A program made the translations under genes and the position numbers. A DNA stretch of 64,000 nucleotides from Rubripirellula lacrimiformis (GTDB taxonomy: Bacteria > Planctomycetota > Planctomycetia > Pirellulales > Pirellulaceae), in assembly GCF_007741535.1 (NCBI RefSeq), contig NZ_CP036525.1, forward strand, positions 3,596,001-3,660,000, read 5' to 3'. The notes under the pieces were generated by a model, which was not told the DNA's origin, searched no databases, and was given only the letters and a program-made list of their open reading frames with translations. This document shows, piece after piece, positions 36,152 through 45,343 of this stretch. How positions within the stretch are numbered: position 1 is the stretch's first letter; each line of letters begins with the position of its first letter.

Positions 36152-36226
36152 GAGCTCCTAGTCACGAGAGAACACAAAGCTCCAACGCTAACCCACGCGC
36201 CTACAACGGTTCTGGTGTACGGTTAC

Positions 36227-38200
36227 GCTGAAACGCGCGGCCCGATGGGCACGCGGCTAAACGATGGCGGATGTACGCGTTGGTTCGTTTAACCGCTTGG
36301 GCAACGCCCAGCGCGCTAGTGCGGTTGAAACGCGCGGCCCGCTGGGCTCGCGGCGACTCGACGACGGATGTACGCGTTGGTTCGTTTAACCGCTTGGGCA
36401 ACGCCCAGCGCGCCGGTGCAGCTGAAACGGGCGGCCCGATGGGCACGCGGTTAAACGATGATGGGTGTACGCGCTCGGTTCGTTTAACCGCTTGGGCAAC
36501 GCCCAGCGCGCTAGTGCGGCTGAAACGCGCGGCCCGCTGGGCACGCGGTTAAACGATGATGGGTGTACGCGTTGGTTCGTTTAACCGCTTGGGCAACGCC
36601 CAGCGCGCTAGTGCGGTTGAAAAGCGCGGCGCGCCCGAGCACGCGGCGACTCGACGACGGATGTATGCGCTGGTTCGTTTATCCGCTTGGGCAACGCCCA
36701 GCGCGCTAGTGCGACTGAAACGCGCGGCCCGCTGGGCACGCGGCGGCTCGACGACGGATGTACGCGTTGGATCGCCCGCACCGCTTGGGCATCGCCCAGC
36801 GCGCTAGTGCGGCTGAAACGCGCGGCCTGCCCGAGCACGCGGCGGCTCGACGACGGATGTACGCGTTGGATCGCCCGCACCGCTTGGGCAACGCCCAGCG
36901 CGCTAGTGCGGCTGAAACGCGCGGCCCGCTGGGCACGCGGCGACTCGACGACGGATGTACGCGTTGGTTCGTTTAACCGCTTGGGCATCGCCCAGCGCGC
37001 CGGTGCAGCTGAAACGCGCGGCCCGCTGGGCACGCGGTTAAACGATGGTGAGTGTACGCGCTGGTTCGTTTAACCGCTTGGGCAACGCCCAGCGCGCTGG
37101 TGCGGCTGAAACGCGCGGTCCGCTGGGCACGCGGTTAAACGACGGCGGGTGTACGCGCTGGTTCGTTTAACCGCTTGGGCAACGCCCAGCGCGCTAGTGC
37201 GGCTGAAACGCGCGGCGCGCCCGAGCACGCGGCGACTCGACGACGGATGTACGCGTTGGTTCGCCCGCACCGCTTGGGCATCGCCCAGCGCGTCGGTGCG
37301 GTTGCAACGCGCGGCCCGATGGGCACGCGGTTAAACGATGATGGGTGTACGCGCTGGTTCGCCCGCACCGCTTGGGCAACGCCCAGCGCGCTGGTGCGGC
37401 TGAAACGCGCGGCCCGCTGGGCACGCGGCTAAACGATGGCGGATGTACGCGTTGGTTCGTTTAACCGCTTGGGCATCGCCCAGCGCGCTAGTGCGGTTGA
37501 AACGCGCGGCACGCCCGAGCACGCGGCGACTCGGCGACGGATGTGCGCGTTGGTTCGTTTACCCGCTTGGGCAACGCCCAGCGCGCTGGTGCGGCTGAAA
37601 CGCGCGGCCCGCTGGGCACGCGGTTAAACGACGGCGGGTGTACGCGCTGGTTCGTTTAACCGCTTGGGCAATGCCCAGCGCGCTAGTGCGGCTGAAACGC
37701 GCGGCGCGCCCGATCACGCGACAACTCGACGACTGATGTACGCGCTGGTTCGTTTAACCGCTTGGGCATCGCCCAGCGCGCTAGTGCGGCTGAAACGCGC
37801 GGCCCGCCCGAGCACGCGGCGACTCGACGACGGATGTATGCGTTGGTTCGTTTAACCGCTTGGGCAACGCCCAGCGCGCTAGTGCGGCTGAAACGCGCGG
37901 CGCGCCCGAGCACGCGGCGAATCGACGACGGATGTGCGCGTTGGTTCGTTTAACCGCTTGGGCAACGCCCAGCGCGCCGGTGCGGCTGAAACGCGCGGCC
38001 CGATGGGCACGCGGTTAAACGATGACGGGTGTACGCGCTGGTTCGTTTAACCGCTTGGGCAACGCCCAGCGCGCTGGTGCGGCTGAAACGCGCGGTCCGC
38101 TGGGCACGCGGTTAAACGACGGCGGGTGTACGCGCTCGGTTCGTTTAACCGCTTGGGCAATGCCCAGCGCGCTAGTGCGGTTGCAACGCGCGGCCCGCTG
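36227..38200. repeat. 97-bp tandem array, central block
   Basis: About twenty head-to-tail units of 97-99 bases, starting with the right copy of the IS66 target duplication. Each has the hairpin TTGGGCAACGCCCA and an outer pair GCCCAGCG/CGCTGGGC. Many carry the 11-base arms CGGTTAAACGA and TCGTTTAACCG; in others the left arm is replaced by GGCGACTCGACGAC or the right arm by TCGCCCGCACC. Units with CGGTCCGCTGG start at 37104 and 38082. The block ends at the second insertion sequence. Confidence 0.95.
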
Positions 38201-38259
38201 AGGCTGTGAATAATTGAGTTTTGGCTTGTTGGATTTCTGCATGGGGCTAAATTATTTGC

Positions 38260-39588
38260 ATGAAAATTCCAACCGATGCTCAGCAGCGTGGTTCCGCTCG
38301 CACCCACCGCCCCGAACGCAGCCAAGTTGAGATGCGGTTCTATTCGCTTGACCAGATGGTGGCCCGCGAGCACCGCGTTCGTTTGGTATGGCAGTACTGC
38401 GAATCGCTCGACCTCGGACCGCTTTACGAGAAGATTAAATCGAAAGTAGATGGTCGTGGTCGCACCCCGATCGATCCGCGAATCCTCTTCGCCCTGTGGT
38501 TCTACGCAACGCTCGAAGGGATCAGTAGCGCCCGCCGTTTGAGCGATTTGACCACCCGCGACTTCCACTACCTGTGGATCTGCGGCGATGTCACGGTTAA
38601 TCATCACACCCTGAGCGACTTTCGCAGCGGCAACGCCGAGTATCTCGAGAAGTTGCTTAGCGACTCGATCGCCGTGCTGCTGAGCGAAAAACTGATCACG
38701 TTGGATACCATCGGGCAGGATGGCATGCGGGTGCGTGCCTCGGCCGGCAGCAGTTCGTTTCGGTCCGAATCGACGCTCCAACAGATGCAAGAGGTTGCCG
38801 AAGACTATGTAAAGGAACTCGCCGAGCGATCCGACGAGGAAGCTGCCGCGGCAACTCGGGCCGAACAGGCCGCCCGCAAGCGTGCTGCCGACGAACGACT
38901 CGAGCGTATCAAGGCGGCTCAAGAGAACCTCAAAGAACTTGAGCGACGTCGTAAAGAGAAACGATCACGCAAAAGCAAGTCGACCCCACGAGCCTCCACA
39001 ACGGACCCCGAAGCGGCGCGGATGAAGATGGGAGACGGCGGTTTTCGCCCCGCCTATAACGTCCAATTCGCCAGCGACGGCGACTCTCGAATTGTCGTCG
39101 GCGTGAGCGTTGACAATCAGGGCAGCGATCAAGGTGAGATGCTTCCGATGTACGAGTCGATCTGCCGCACCTATGGGGTGACGCCGGCACACTACTTGGT
39201 CGACGGCGGGTTCACCAAAGCGAGCGATATCGAAGCGATGGACGCTGCGGGGACGGAGGTTTACGGTCCACTGAAGGACATCAAAAGACAAGTCGCTAAC
39301 GGCAAGGATCCCCATGCGAGCAAGCCGGGCGATAGCGACGCGATGGCGAGGTATCGAAAGAGGATGGGGACACCCGAGGCGCAGGAGATGTTGAGACGAC
39401 GTCCATCGATAGCTGAATTTCCCAACGCGGAATGTCGTAATCGCGGTCTTCATCAGTTCCGGGTTCGTGGCCAGAAGAAAGCAATGGCCCAAACGCTTTG
39501 GCACGTGCTGGTGAACAACTTCAATCGATTGAACAACCTAGGATTTTTACAAACACTGATGAGGCAATCCTGTACTGCGACGCCTTGA
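38260..39588 (+). CDS. IS1182-family transposase
   Basis: A 442-residue product. The N-terminal part (VEMRFYSLDQMVAREHRVRL and DPRILFALWFYATLEGISSA) and SDFRSGNAEYLEKLLSDSIA are typical of the family. The DDE-type core has TIGQDGMRVRA, LVDGGFTKASDIEA and the C-terminal LHQFRVRGQKKAMAQTLWHV. A charged helical insert (about residues 180-245, rich in Ala, Glu, Arg and Lys) separates the first Asp from the rest. It appears full-length and possibly active. Confidence 0.9.
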   Translation: MKIPTDAQQRGSARTHRPERSQVEMRFYSLDQMVAREHRVRLVWQYCESLDLGPLYEKIKSKVDGRGRTPIDPRILFALWFYATLEGISSARRLSDLTTRDFHYLWICGDVTVNHHTLSDFRSGNAEYLEKLLSDSIAVLLSEKLITLDTIGQDGMRVRASAGSSSFRSESTLQQMQEVAEDYVKELAERSDEEAAAATRAEQAARKRAADERLERIKAAQENLKELERRRKEKRSRKSKSTPRASTTDPEAARMKMGDGGFRPAYNVQFASDGDSRIVVGVSVDNQGSDQGEMLPMYESICRTYGVTPAHYLVDGGFTKASDIEAMDAAGTEVYGPLKDIKRQVANGKDPHASKPGDSDAMARYRKRMGTPEAQEMLRRRPSIAEFPNAECRNRGLHQFRVRGQKKAMAQTLWHVLVNNFNRLNNLGFLQTLMRQSCTATP

Positions 39589-39774
39589 GGTTGGCCTCCG
39601 GTCTCCAATCGTTGGACGCATCGCGTCCAACGAAGCTTCAAAGCGATCCACCAAGACAAAAGAACCACCGAAGCTTCAACCTGAAACTTTGACGACGACC
39701 GGCAATCCAAAATTTTTGAAAAACCACTTCAAAAACACGGCGTCAAGCCACAACCGGCCAATTATTCACAGTCT
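39589..39774. other. IS1182-like element right end, non-coding
   Basis: This is the tail of the element between the transposase stop and the right terminal repeat. It has no protein-like frame. Confidence 0.6.
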
Positions 39775-40346
39775 CGATGGGCACGCGGCGACTCGACGAC
39801 GGATGTACGCGTTGGTTCGTTTAACCGCTTGGGCATCGCCCAGCGCGCCGGTGCAGCTGAAACGCGCGGCCCGCTGGGCACGCGGTTAAACGATGGTGGG
39901 TGTACGCGCTGGTTCGTTTAACCGCTTGGGCAACGCCCAGCGCGCTGGTGCGGCTGAAACGCGCGGTCCGCTGGGCACGCGGTTAAACGACGGCGGGTGT
40001 GCGCGTTGGTTCGTTTAACCGCTTGGGCAACGCCCAGCGCGCTGGTGCGGCTGAAACGCGCGGCGCGCCCGAGCACGCGGCGACTCGACGACGGATGTGC
40101 GCGTTGGTTCGTTTAACCGCTTGGGCATCGCCCCGCGCGCCGGTGCGGCTGAAACGCGCGGCTCGTTGGGCACGCGGTTAAACGATGGTGGGCGTGCTCG
40201 CTGGATCGCCCGCACCGCTTGGGCACACGGTTAAATGATAGTGGACGTACGCGTTGGATCGTCCGCACCGCTGGGGCGGCGCCCAACGCATTGGTGCGAG
40301 TGAAACTTGCGGGCCGGCCGAGCACGCGGTCAAACGATTCTTGGTC
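39775..40346. repeat. 97-bp tandem array, right block
   Basis: About six units. The first three repeat, almost base for base, the three units that begin at 36911, including a CGGTCCGCTGG variant starting at 39953. The last two units are degenerate: CGCTTGGGCACACGG at about 40215 has lost part of the unit, and CGCTGGGGCGGCGCCCAACG is altered. The array ends about 85 bases before the stop of the next gene. Confidence 0.93.
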
Positions 40347-40432
40347 AACCCGGCGGGCGACACAGTGCTTCGGCGTCGAGTTTTTTTGCCACGATGTGGC
40401 GACAGCCTTGGCCCGGCGGGCTTGCCGACCGG

Positions 40433-41431
40433 CTAGCGAATGGTGCCGCGTAGCGGGTAGGCAGATGATGCGTCCGCCGAGTATTCGCTGGGGCCGCTGA
40501 CGATCGGTCGTGTTCCGATTCCGGTGGATGTGTTCGGACTGGTGCCGGTTGCGGCCATCGGCATGCCGCCCGACAGAGTTGTCAGGTCGACTTGGCGTGA
40601 TGCTGACGTGGGCATGGTGAACAGGTTCGGGTCGCCGCTAAGCAGTTGGTTGACGGTATAGTCGCTGATGTCGATTCGCATCGTCAGCGGTGGGCCCATC
40701 CCGGCGCCGGGGACTAGGTTCAAATCGACACGATGCGGCAGCACGCATTGTTGGGCTTCGTAATACCGATGGTTGGACGCCTGGCTTTGGGCCACCAGTT
40801 GCCCCGATGGGTTGTACAAATATTGATCGGTCACATAGCCGGCTTTCGGTTCGATGAACAGATCGCGTTGGTAGTTGCCGATGGAGGAAGCGATGGTGCT
40901 GCGTACTTGCAGTTTTCCATCGGGCAGCAAAATCGGACCGGCGACCACCGTGTTCGGATCAATCTGGGCTAGACCCAAGGCATCCATGATCCAGGTCGGG
41001 TCGACGGGAAGGATCGCGCGGTCAAGCTGTTGCTGATAGGCTTGATGGCTGGCGTAATACAGCTTTTTGGACATGTCTTCGGGAACTTCGAACCAGAAGA
41101 CGTCCTGGTTGCTTCCCATGTCAAAGCCCATCCCCAGCAGGATGGGGATACTTCCACGCAGGCGAAAGTTCTTTTCTCGCTGCAGATTCATCGTAGCGCT
41201 TAATCGCGGCACGCTAGGCATGCTTAGCAGTTCGATCGAGGCTGAATTCGTCGACAGTTGTTGGACGTTGGCGGTTCGATTGACGACCGTCGCAACTTCC
41301 TGCAATGTCGGTGTTTCGTTGAACACCACGGGCGGCGGTGGATAGGGTATCGCAGGCTGGCGACGTGCGCAGGTTGCGCCGCCAGAGACGAACAGGACGA
41401 ATCCCATGGCGATGATGCCGAAAGCTCGCAT
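40433..41431 (-). CDS. Secreted or lipoprotein-like hypothetical protein
   Basis: A 332-residue product with an N-terminal hydrophobic segment ending SGGATCARRQP, whose cysteine may be a lipid attachment site, although the lipobox is not ideal. Later parts, NLQREKNFRLRGSIPILLGM and DVFWFEVPEDMSKKLYYA, resemble outer-membrane lipoprotein carrier or LolA/DUF4292-type beta sheets. The C-terminal 60 residues are Ser/Thr/Gly-rich. Function unknown. Confidence 0.65.
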   Translation of the reverse strand: MRAFGIIAMGFVLFVSGGATCARRQPAIPYPPPPVVFNETPTLQEVATVVNRTANVQQLSTNSASIELLSMPSVPRLSATMNLQREKNFRLRGSIPILLGMGFDMGSNQDVFWFEVPEDMSKKLYYASHQAYQQQLDRAILPVDPTWIMDALGLAQIDPNTVVAGPILLPDGKLQVRSTIASSIGNYQRDLFIEPKAGYVTDQYLYNPSGQLVAQSQASNHRYYEAQQCVLPHRVDLNLVPGAGMGPPLTMRIDISDYTVNQLLSGDPNLFTMPTSASRQVDLTTLSGGMPMAATGTSPNTSTGIGTRPIVSGPSEYSADASSAYPLRGTIR

Positions 41432-41517
41432 CCGTGCGTGACTCCTGCGCAGTAAATAATCAATAGGAATGGGTTGGACAGGACGTTGGTTTCAGGCCGC
41501 CATGTCGGGTTGCTGCG

Positions 41518-42033
41518 TCAGGCGACGACGTCTTCGTCGGGGGCGGCTTCGCAGTACAGCAGTTCGTTCAATTCGTCGCGAAGCGTTTCAGATTCGCTGC
41601 GGGAAATTTCGCAGGTTTCGATATCGATTGTCGATCCATCCGCGATCACCTCGATTCGCATCTGGTTCTCGGCGAGTTCGGATTTGTCGGATTCAGCCGC
41701 GGGGCGGATCAATCGCCGACGCATCAGCATCAACGCCAACAAATAGCGGCTCTTGGCCTTCTCCGGAAACGGTTCCATCGACCGAAGCAAATCGATCAGC
41801 ACCTCGGGTGGAGCGAGCACCATTTTTCGTGCCGCCGAGGTCGGCATTTGTTTCTTCCACCAACCGACGGCACCCTCGGGTGGTTCGGTCCATGATTCCG
41901 CTGAATAGTCGTGTCGGACGTAGTCGTCACCGGATTCGCTGATGACGCTGTAATACCATTCGCCTTCGCGCAGCGGTCGCTTCAATGCATGGCATTGGCG
42001 AGTGCAGCGGTTCAGTTTGTATTCACCAAGCAT
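41518..42033 (-). CDS. Conserved planctomycete hypothetical protein
   Basis: A 171-residue product from ATG at 42033 (an in-frame TTG is four codons upstream). It begins LGEYKLNRCTRQCHALKRPL with a CxxxC pair that could bind metal, then REGEWYYSVISESGDDYVRH and a helical core SAARKMVLAPPEVLIDLLRS. I recall it as a protein often present in planctomycetes beside core genes; the role is not known. Confidence 0.65.
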   Translation of the reverse strand: MLGEYKLNRCTRQCHALKRPLREGEWYYSVISESGDDYVRHDYSAESWTEPPEGAVGWWKKQMPTSAARKMVLAPPEVLIDLLRSMEPFPEKAKSRYLLALMLMRRRLIRPAAESDKSELAENQMRIEVIADGSTIDIETCEISRSESETLRDELNELLYCEAAPDEDVVA

Positions 42034-42279
42034 CGAATTGACCAAGGAACAGGTTCGCCAACGGGGGCGGGCAACCGGGCGTTTGCGGGATTTCGGTATC
42101 GAATATCCAACTTTGCATGCCCCCCCGGTACGTAGGTTCCCGGCGGAAATGCAGTAGTTTGATTTTACCCTAGCAAATTGGTGCCCAGCGGCGAAAGTGC
42201 GTCTTGGCCCGCATTCCTGGTCGAATCGAGCATGGCCGCCGCGGCGATGGTAGCAGGACCGCGGGGACGGGGATTTCGG

Positions 42280-42522
42280 CTAGCCCGCGGAGAAGAAGCG
42301 GGCACTTGATCCGCCCCCGCCGATCGGCACATTCACCTTTGACAGGCACATGGGGCAGTTTCCGATGTACGCATTGCCGCTGTTGTTGCGATAGATGCGA
42401 CCGTAAGTACGGCAGCATCGAAATTGAATTCCCAGAAATGGCCTGGGTTGGCGAGGCGAGGAACCGAAGGGGATTTCGGGACCATCGGGATCGCTGCTGG
42501 AATCAAATTGAGAGCTGTTCAT
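42280..42522 (-). CDS. Small cysteine-containing conserved protein
   Basis: An 80-residue product with FLGIQFRCCRTYGRIYRNN and AYIGNCPMCLSKVNVPIGGG. Two cysteine groups (CC and CxxC) likely bind zinc. Pattern and length match a small planctomycete-conserved protein. It is 72 bases downstream of nothing on its strand other than fmt's 3' side, and is read separately. Confidence 0.65.
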   Translation of the reverse strand: MNSSQFDSSSDPDGPEIPFGSSPRQPRPFLGIQFRCCRTYGRIYRNNSGNAYIGNCPMCLSKVNVPIGGGGSSARFFSAG

Positions 42523-42593
42523 CGTTTCGAACGTACCGTCGATAGGTCACAAATCCTTCCTTGGGATTCGATGATCTATCAAATTGGTCGGCT

Positions 42594-43580
42594 CTATGGC
42601 GAGAACAACTTGGCACCGGGGGGCGGAGCGTGGCCTCGCAAAAAGTCGGTCGCCGGCATTTCTCGCTTCCCGGCCGGCTGCAAGCGGGTGATCTCGATGA
42701 TTCGGTCGCCGCTGGCCACCAACAATCCCTTTCGTTCGAAGGGGGCGCCGTCGATGATCTCGCCCGCACTGTGACCCGATGCATCCAGATCGGTCGCGGT
42801 CACCGACTTGATCGCCAACCGTACGGGCGGTTTGCTTGGATCGACCAGAATGTGGGTGAAGGCCACTGGCCAGGGTTGCATGCCGCGGACGTGAAAATCG
42901 ATCTCGGCAGCCGAACGCCCCCAGTCGATGTCGCCATCGGATTTTGCCAGTCGCGGTGCCTTGGTCACTTTCGCAGCGTCTTGGACTGTCCCGATCGTTT
43001 GTTCGCCGTCCCATTTCGAAAGCGTTTCCACGGATTCGAGCGTGGCCGCGATGCCGATTTCGGAAAGCCGTTGTTCCAGTTCACCCGCGGTTTCATCGCT
43101 GTGGATAGGGGTTTGTGCCGATGCGATGATCGGCCCACCGTCTAGTCGCGGCGTCATGTGGATGACCGAAACACCCGTGACGGCATCGCCGTTTAGCAGC
43201 GACCATTGCACGGGGGCGGCACCGCGATACAGGGGCAGCAGCGAACCGTGCAGGTTGATGCCGCCGATGGTGGCTGTGGCCAATGCATCGGGCTTCAAGA
43301 TATGTCCGTAGTCACACACGACCAGCAGCCACGGATTCAGGGCGCCGACCTTTTCAATCGCATCAGGATCGTTGATCGTATCGGGTGCAAAAATCGGCAG
43401 ATTGTGTTGCTCGGCCCACGATCGGACGGGCGATGGGGGCGGTCCTTTGCGGCTTTTGACCGGCGGCATCGGCTTGGTCACGACCAACGCGATCTCGTGG
43501 CCGGCAGACCGCAGGGCTTCGAAAGATGGCACAGCGAAGGGGCCGGTGCCCATCAAGACCAGACGTTTAGAATCAGTCAC
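42594..43580 (-). CDS. fmt: Methionyl-tRNA formyltransferase
   Basis: A 328-residue product starting with GTG at 43580. N-terminal formyltransferase domain with MGTGPFAVPSFEAL, the INLHGSLLPLYRGAAPVQWS active-site stretch (Asn-His) and TGVSVIHMTPRLDGGPII, followed by a C-terminal OB-like domain with FHVRGMQPWPVAFT. Length fits the family. It formylates initiator Met-tRNA. It lies 69 bases downstream of def on the same strand, the usual def-fmt pairing. Confidence 0.93.
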   Translation of the reverse strand: MTDSKRLVLMGTGPFAVPSFEALRSAGHEIALVVTKPMPPVKSRKGPPPSPVRSWAEQHNLPIFAPDTINDPDAIEKVGALNPWLLVVCDYGHILKPDALATATIGGINLHGSLLPLYRGAAPVQWSLLNGDAVTGVSVIHMTPRLDGGPIIASAQTPIHSDETAGELEQRLSEIGIAATLESVETLSKWDGEQTIGTVQDAAKVTKAPRLAKSDGDIDWGRSAAEIDFHVRGMQPWPVAFTHILVDPSKPPVRLAIKSVTATDLDASGHSAGEIIDGAPFERKGLLVASGDRIIEITRLQPAGKREMPATDFLRGHAPPPGAKLFSP

Positions 43581-43649
43581 GGTTTACTTCGGTTGGGACA
43601 GGCGGGTTCGGCGTGGCAGTTGGCGGGTTTGGGCAGTTGCCCCCGCAAA

Positions 43650-44234
43650 TCAGGTGTACTTTTCGTACCAGGGAGTCAATCGTTTCACCAATTCTTCGTC
43701 CGAAGGGATACCGCCGGATTGTTGTTTCGATCGAAAATCGGTCTCCAGTTCGGCCAAGCCGTCTTCCAGGTCACGCCGTCCCTCGTCGCTCATCCGATCA
43801 TAGAACATCACGCCGTCGAGGTGATCGTTTTCGTGTTGCAAGATACGGGCCAGGAAACCATCGACGGTACGTTCGATGGGGTTGCCCTTGAGGTCAAACG
43901 CGCTGAGACGAATCGATTTGGGGCGTTTGACTTGACCGTACAGCCCGGGCAGGCTGAGACAGCCCTCTTGAGCGGTTTCGTTGCCTTTGGGACGCTGCAA
44001 TTCGGGATTGATCAGGATCAATTCCTCGCCATCGCCCCGTTCGCCGGCTGGATTGACGACAAATAATCGAATCGGCAGATCGACTTGGTTGGCGGCCAGC
44101 CCCACCCCGTTGGCCTCGTACATCAAGTCCAGCATTTGATCAACGATCGCTCGTAGATCCCGGTCGACGCGGCGGATCGGCTTGCTGCGTGTTCTCAGCG
44201 TCGGGTGCGGATGCGGAATGATGCTCAATTGCAT
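43650..44234 (-). CDS. def: Peptide deformylase
   Basis: A 194-residue product with the three deformylase motifs: GVGLAANQVDLP, QEGCLSLPGLYG (metal-binding Cys) and LQHENDHLDGVMF (HExxH with metal-binding histidines). It removes formyl from the N-terminal methionine of new proteins. It is followed by fmt and is divergent from mch, with about 140 bases between their starts. Confidence 0.94.
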   Translation of the reverse strand: MQLSIIPHPHPTLRTRSKPIRRVDRDLRAIVDQMLDLMYEANGVGLAANQVDLPIRLFVVNPAGERGDGEELILINPELQRPKGNETAQEGCLSLPGLYGQVKRPKSIRLSAFDLKGNPIERTVDGFLARILQHENDHLDGVMFYDRMSDEGRRDLEDGLAELETDFRSKQQSGGIPSDEELVKRLTPWYEKYT

Positions 44235-44374
44235 GGTTAGATCGAATCAGACGCGGAAGGTCGGTCGGTGATGGCGGACGCCTAGGATGATCGATTTTGC
44301 GTCATTTGGGTAGCCAAGGGCAGTCCGTTCTTTTGCCAGGCGGCGGCCGACCCGTTCTAGACATCGGGCATGGG

Positions 44375-45343
44375 ATGCACGACGATTTGGTCATGATGCT
44401 AAACCAACTGTCTTATGAATTGTTTCGCCGGTCGATCGACAACGCTGCGGGTCTGAACTGCCGTGTCGCATCCGTTGGCGGTGCCCAGATCCTAGACGCG
44501 GGGATCGATACCCGCGGTTCCTTGGCGGCCGGATTGGTGCTGGCGCGACTGTGTTTGGGGGATCACGCCAGCGTGAAGATCCACCCGGCGGACCCCGATC
44601 GGTTGGTGTCCGACAATTCAGTCCATGTTCAATGCGACCACACGTTGGCGGCATGTCTGGGATCCCAGTACGCGGGCTGGCCGATTCAGACCGACGACTT
44701 TTTTGCGATGGGCAGCGGCCCGATGCGGATGTTCCGTGGCCGGGAAGCGACGCTAAAAGAACTGGATCTTTCGGAAACCGGTGAACATGCGGTGGGTGTT
44801 CTGGAATCCGACAAACTGCCCACCGAGTCGGTCATCGCCATGATCGCGGAACAATGTGGTGTCCAGCCATCGGGAGTTTCGCTTGCCGTGGCGCCCAGCA
44901 CCTCGATCGCTGGTTCAGTCCAGGTGGTGGCCCGCAGTATTGAAACCGCGATGCACAAGCTGCACGAATTGAAATTCGACGTCCGGACGATCGTGTCCGG
45001 TACCGGCAATTCACCCCTGCCGCCTCCGGCCAAGCCCGGTGACATGGTTGGCGGGATCGGTCGCACGAACGATGCGATGTTGTACGGCGCCAGCGTTACG
45101 TTGTGGGTGGATACCGATGACGAGGCGATCGAAGCGGTTGCCGAACATGTGCCCAGCCGCGGTTCGAAGGACTACGGCCGACCGTTTGCAGCCATCTTTC
45201 AAGACTATGAATACGACTTTTACAAAGTCGATCCCATGTTGTTCAGTCCGGCAGTGGTCACGATCCATAACCTGCGTACCGGACGAACTTGGATCCACGG
45301 GCAAATCGCTACCGATACTCTTCGCGAATCGTTCCTGTCATGA
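44375..45343 (+). CDS. mch: Methenyl-tetrahydromethanopterin cyclohydrolase
   Basis: A 322-residue product from ATG at 44375; 44393 is another possible start and the frame is open to 44297. It begins LNQLSYELFRRSIDNAAGLN and has VGGAQILDAGIDTRGSLAAG, VHVQCDHTLAACLGSQYAGW and GTGNSPLPPPAKPGDMVGGI, all characteristic of Mch. The enzyme interconverts formyl- and methenyl-tetrahydromethanopterin. This pathway is known in archaea, methylotrophs and planctomycetes. Its stop overlaps the start of the next gene (ATGA at 45340). Confidence 0.92.
   Translation: MHDDLVMMLNQLSYELFRRSIDNAAGLNCRVASVGGAQILDAGIDTRGSLAAGLVLARLCLGDHASVKIHPADPDRLVSDNSVHVQCDHTLAACLGSQYAGWPIQTDDFFAMGSGPMRMFRGREATLKELDLSETGEHAVGVLESDKLPTESVIAMIAEQCGVQPSGVSLAVAPSTSIAGSVQVVARSIETAMHKLHELKFDVRTIVSGTGNSPLPPPAKPGDMVGGIGRTNDAMLYGASVTLWVDTDDEAIEAVAEHVPSRGSKDYGRPFAAIFQDYEYDFYKVDPMLFSPAVVTIHNLRTGRTWIHGQIATDTLRESFLS

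Larger units (their letters stand above)
33630..36226 (-). mobile_element. IS66-family insertion sequence, complete (2597 bp)
   Basis: The ends are GTAACCGTCCACCAGTGCC on the left and the inverted GTAACCGTACACCAGAACC on the right, about 20 of 24 bases matching. An 8-base target duplication GCTGAAAC flanks both ends. Three genes, tnpA, tnpB and tnpC, run leftward in the standard IS66 order and all appear intact. It sits inside the 97-bp array, so it arrived after the array was formed. Confidence 0.95.
38201..39774 (+). mobile_element. IS1182-like insertion sequence (1574 bp)
   Basis: The ends AGGCTGTGAATAATTG (38201) and the inverted AGACTGTGAATAATTG (ending 39774) are imperfect terminal repeats. 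One transposase gene fills the element. Flanks read CCCGCTG on the left and CGATGGGC on the right, both parts of the 97-bp unit, with no exact target duplication; unit variation or later recombination could explain the difference. It lies inside the array. Confidence 0.88.

Noticed and set aside
33226-40346. CRISPR array
   Set aside because: The units are contiguous 97-bp repeats with no unique spacers and no cas genes.
33180-40350. Dozens of open frames of 60 to 141 codons on both strands, with peptides such as RAFQPHQRAGRCPSG
   Set aside because: They come from the 97-bp repeat, whose length is not a multiple of three, so the same DNA is read in all frames. No start, ribosome site or constant frame exists.
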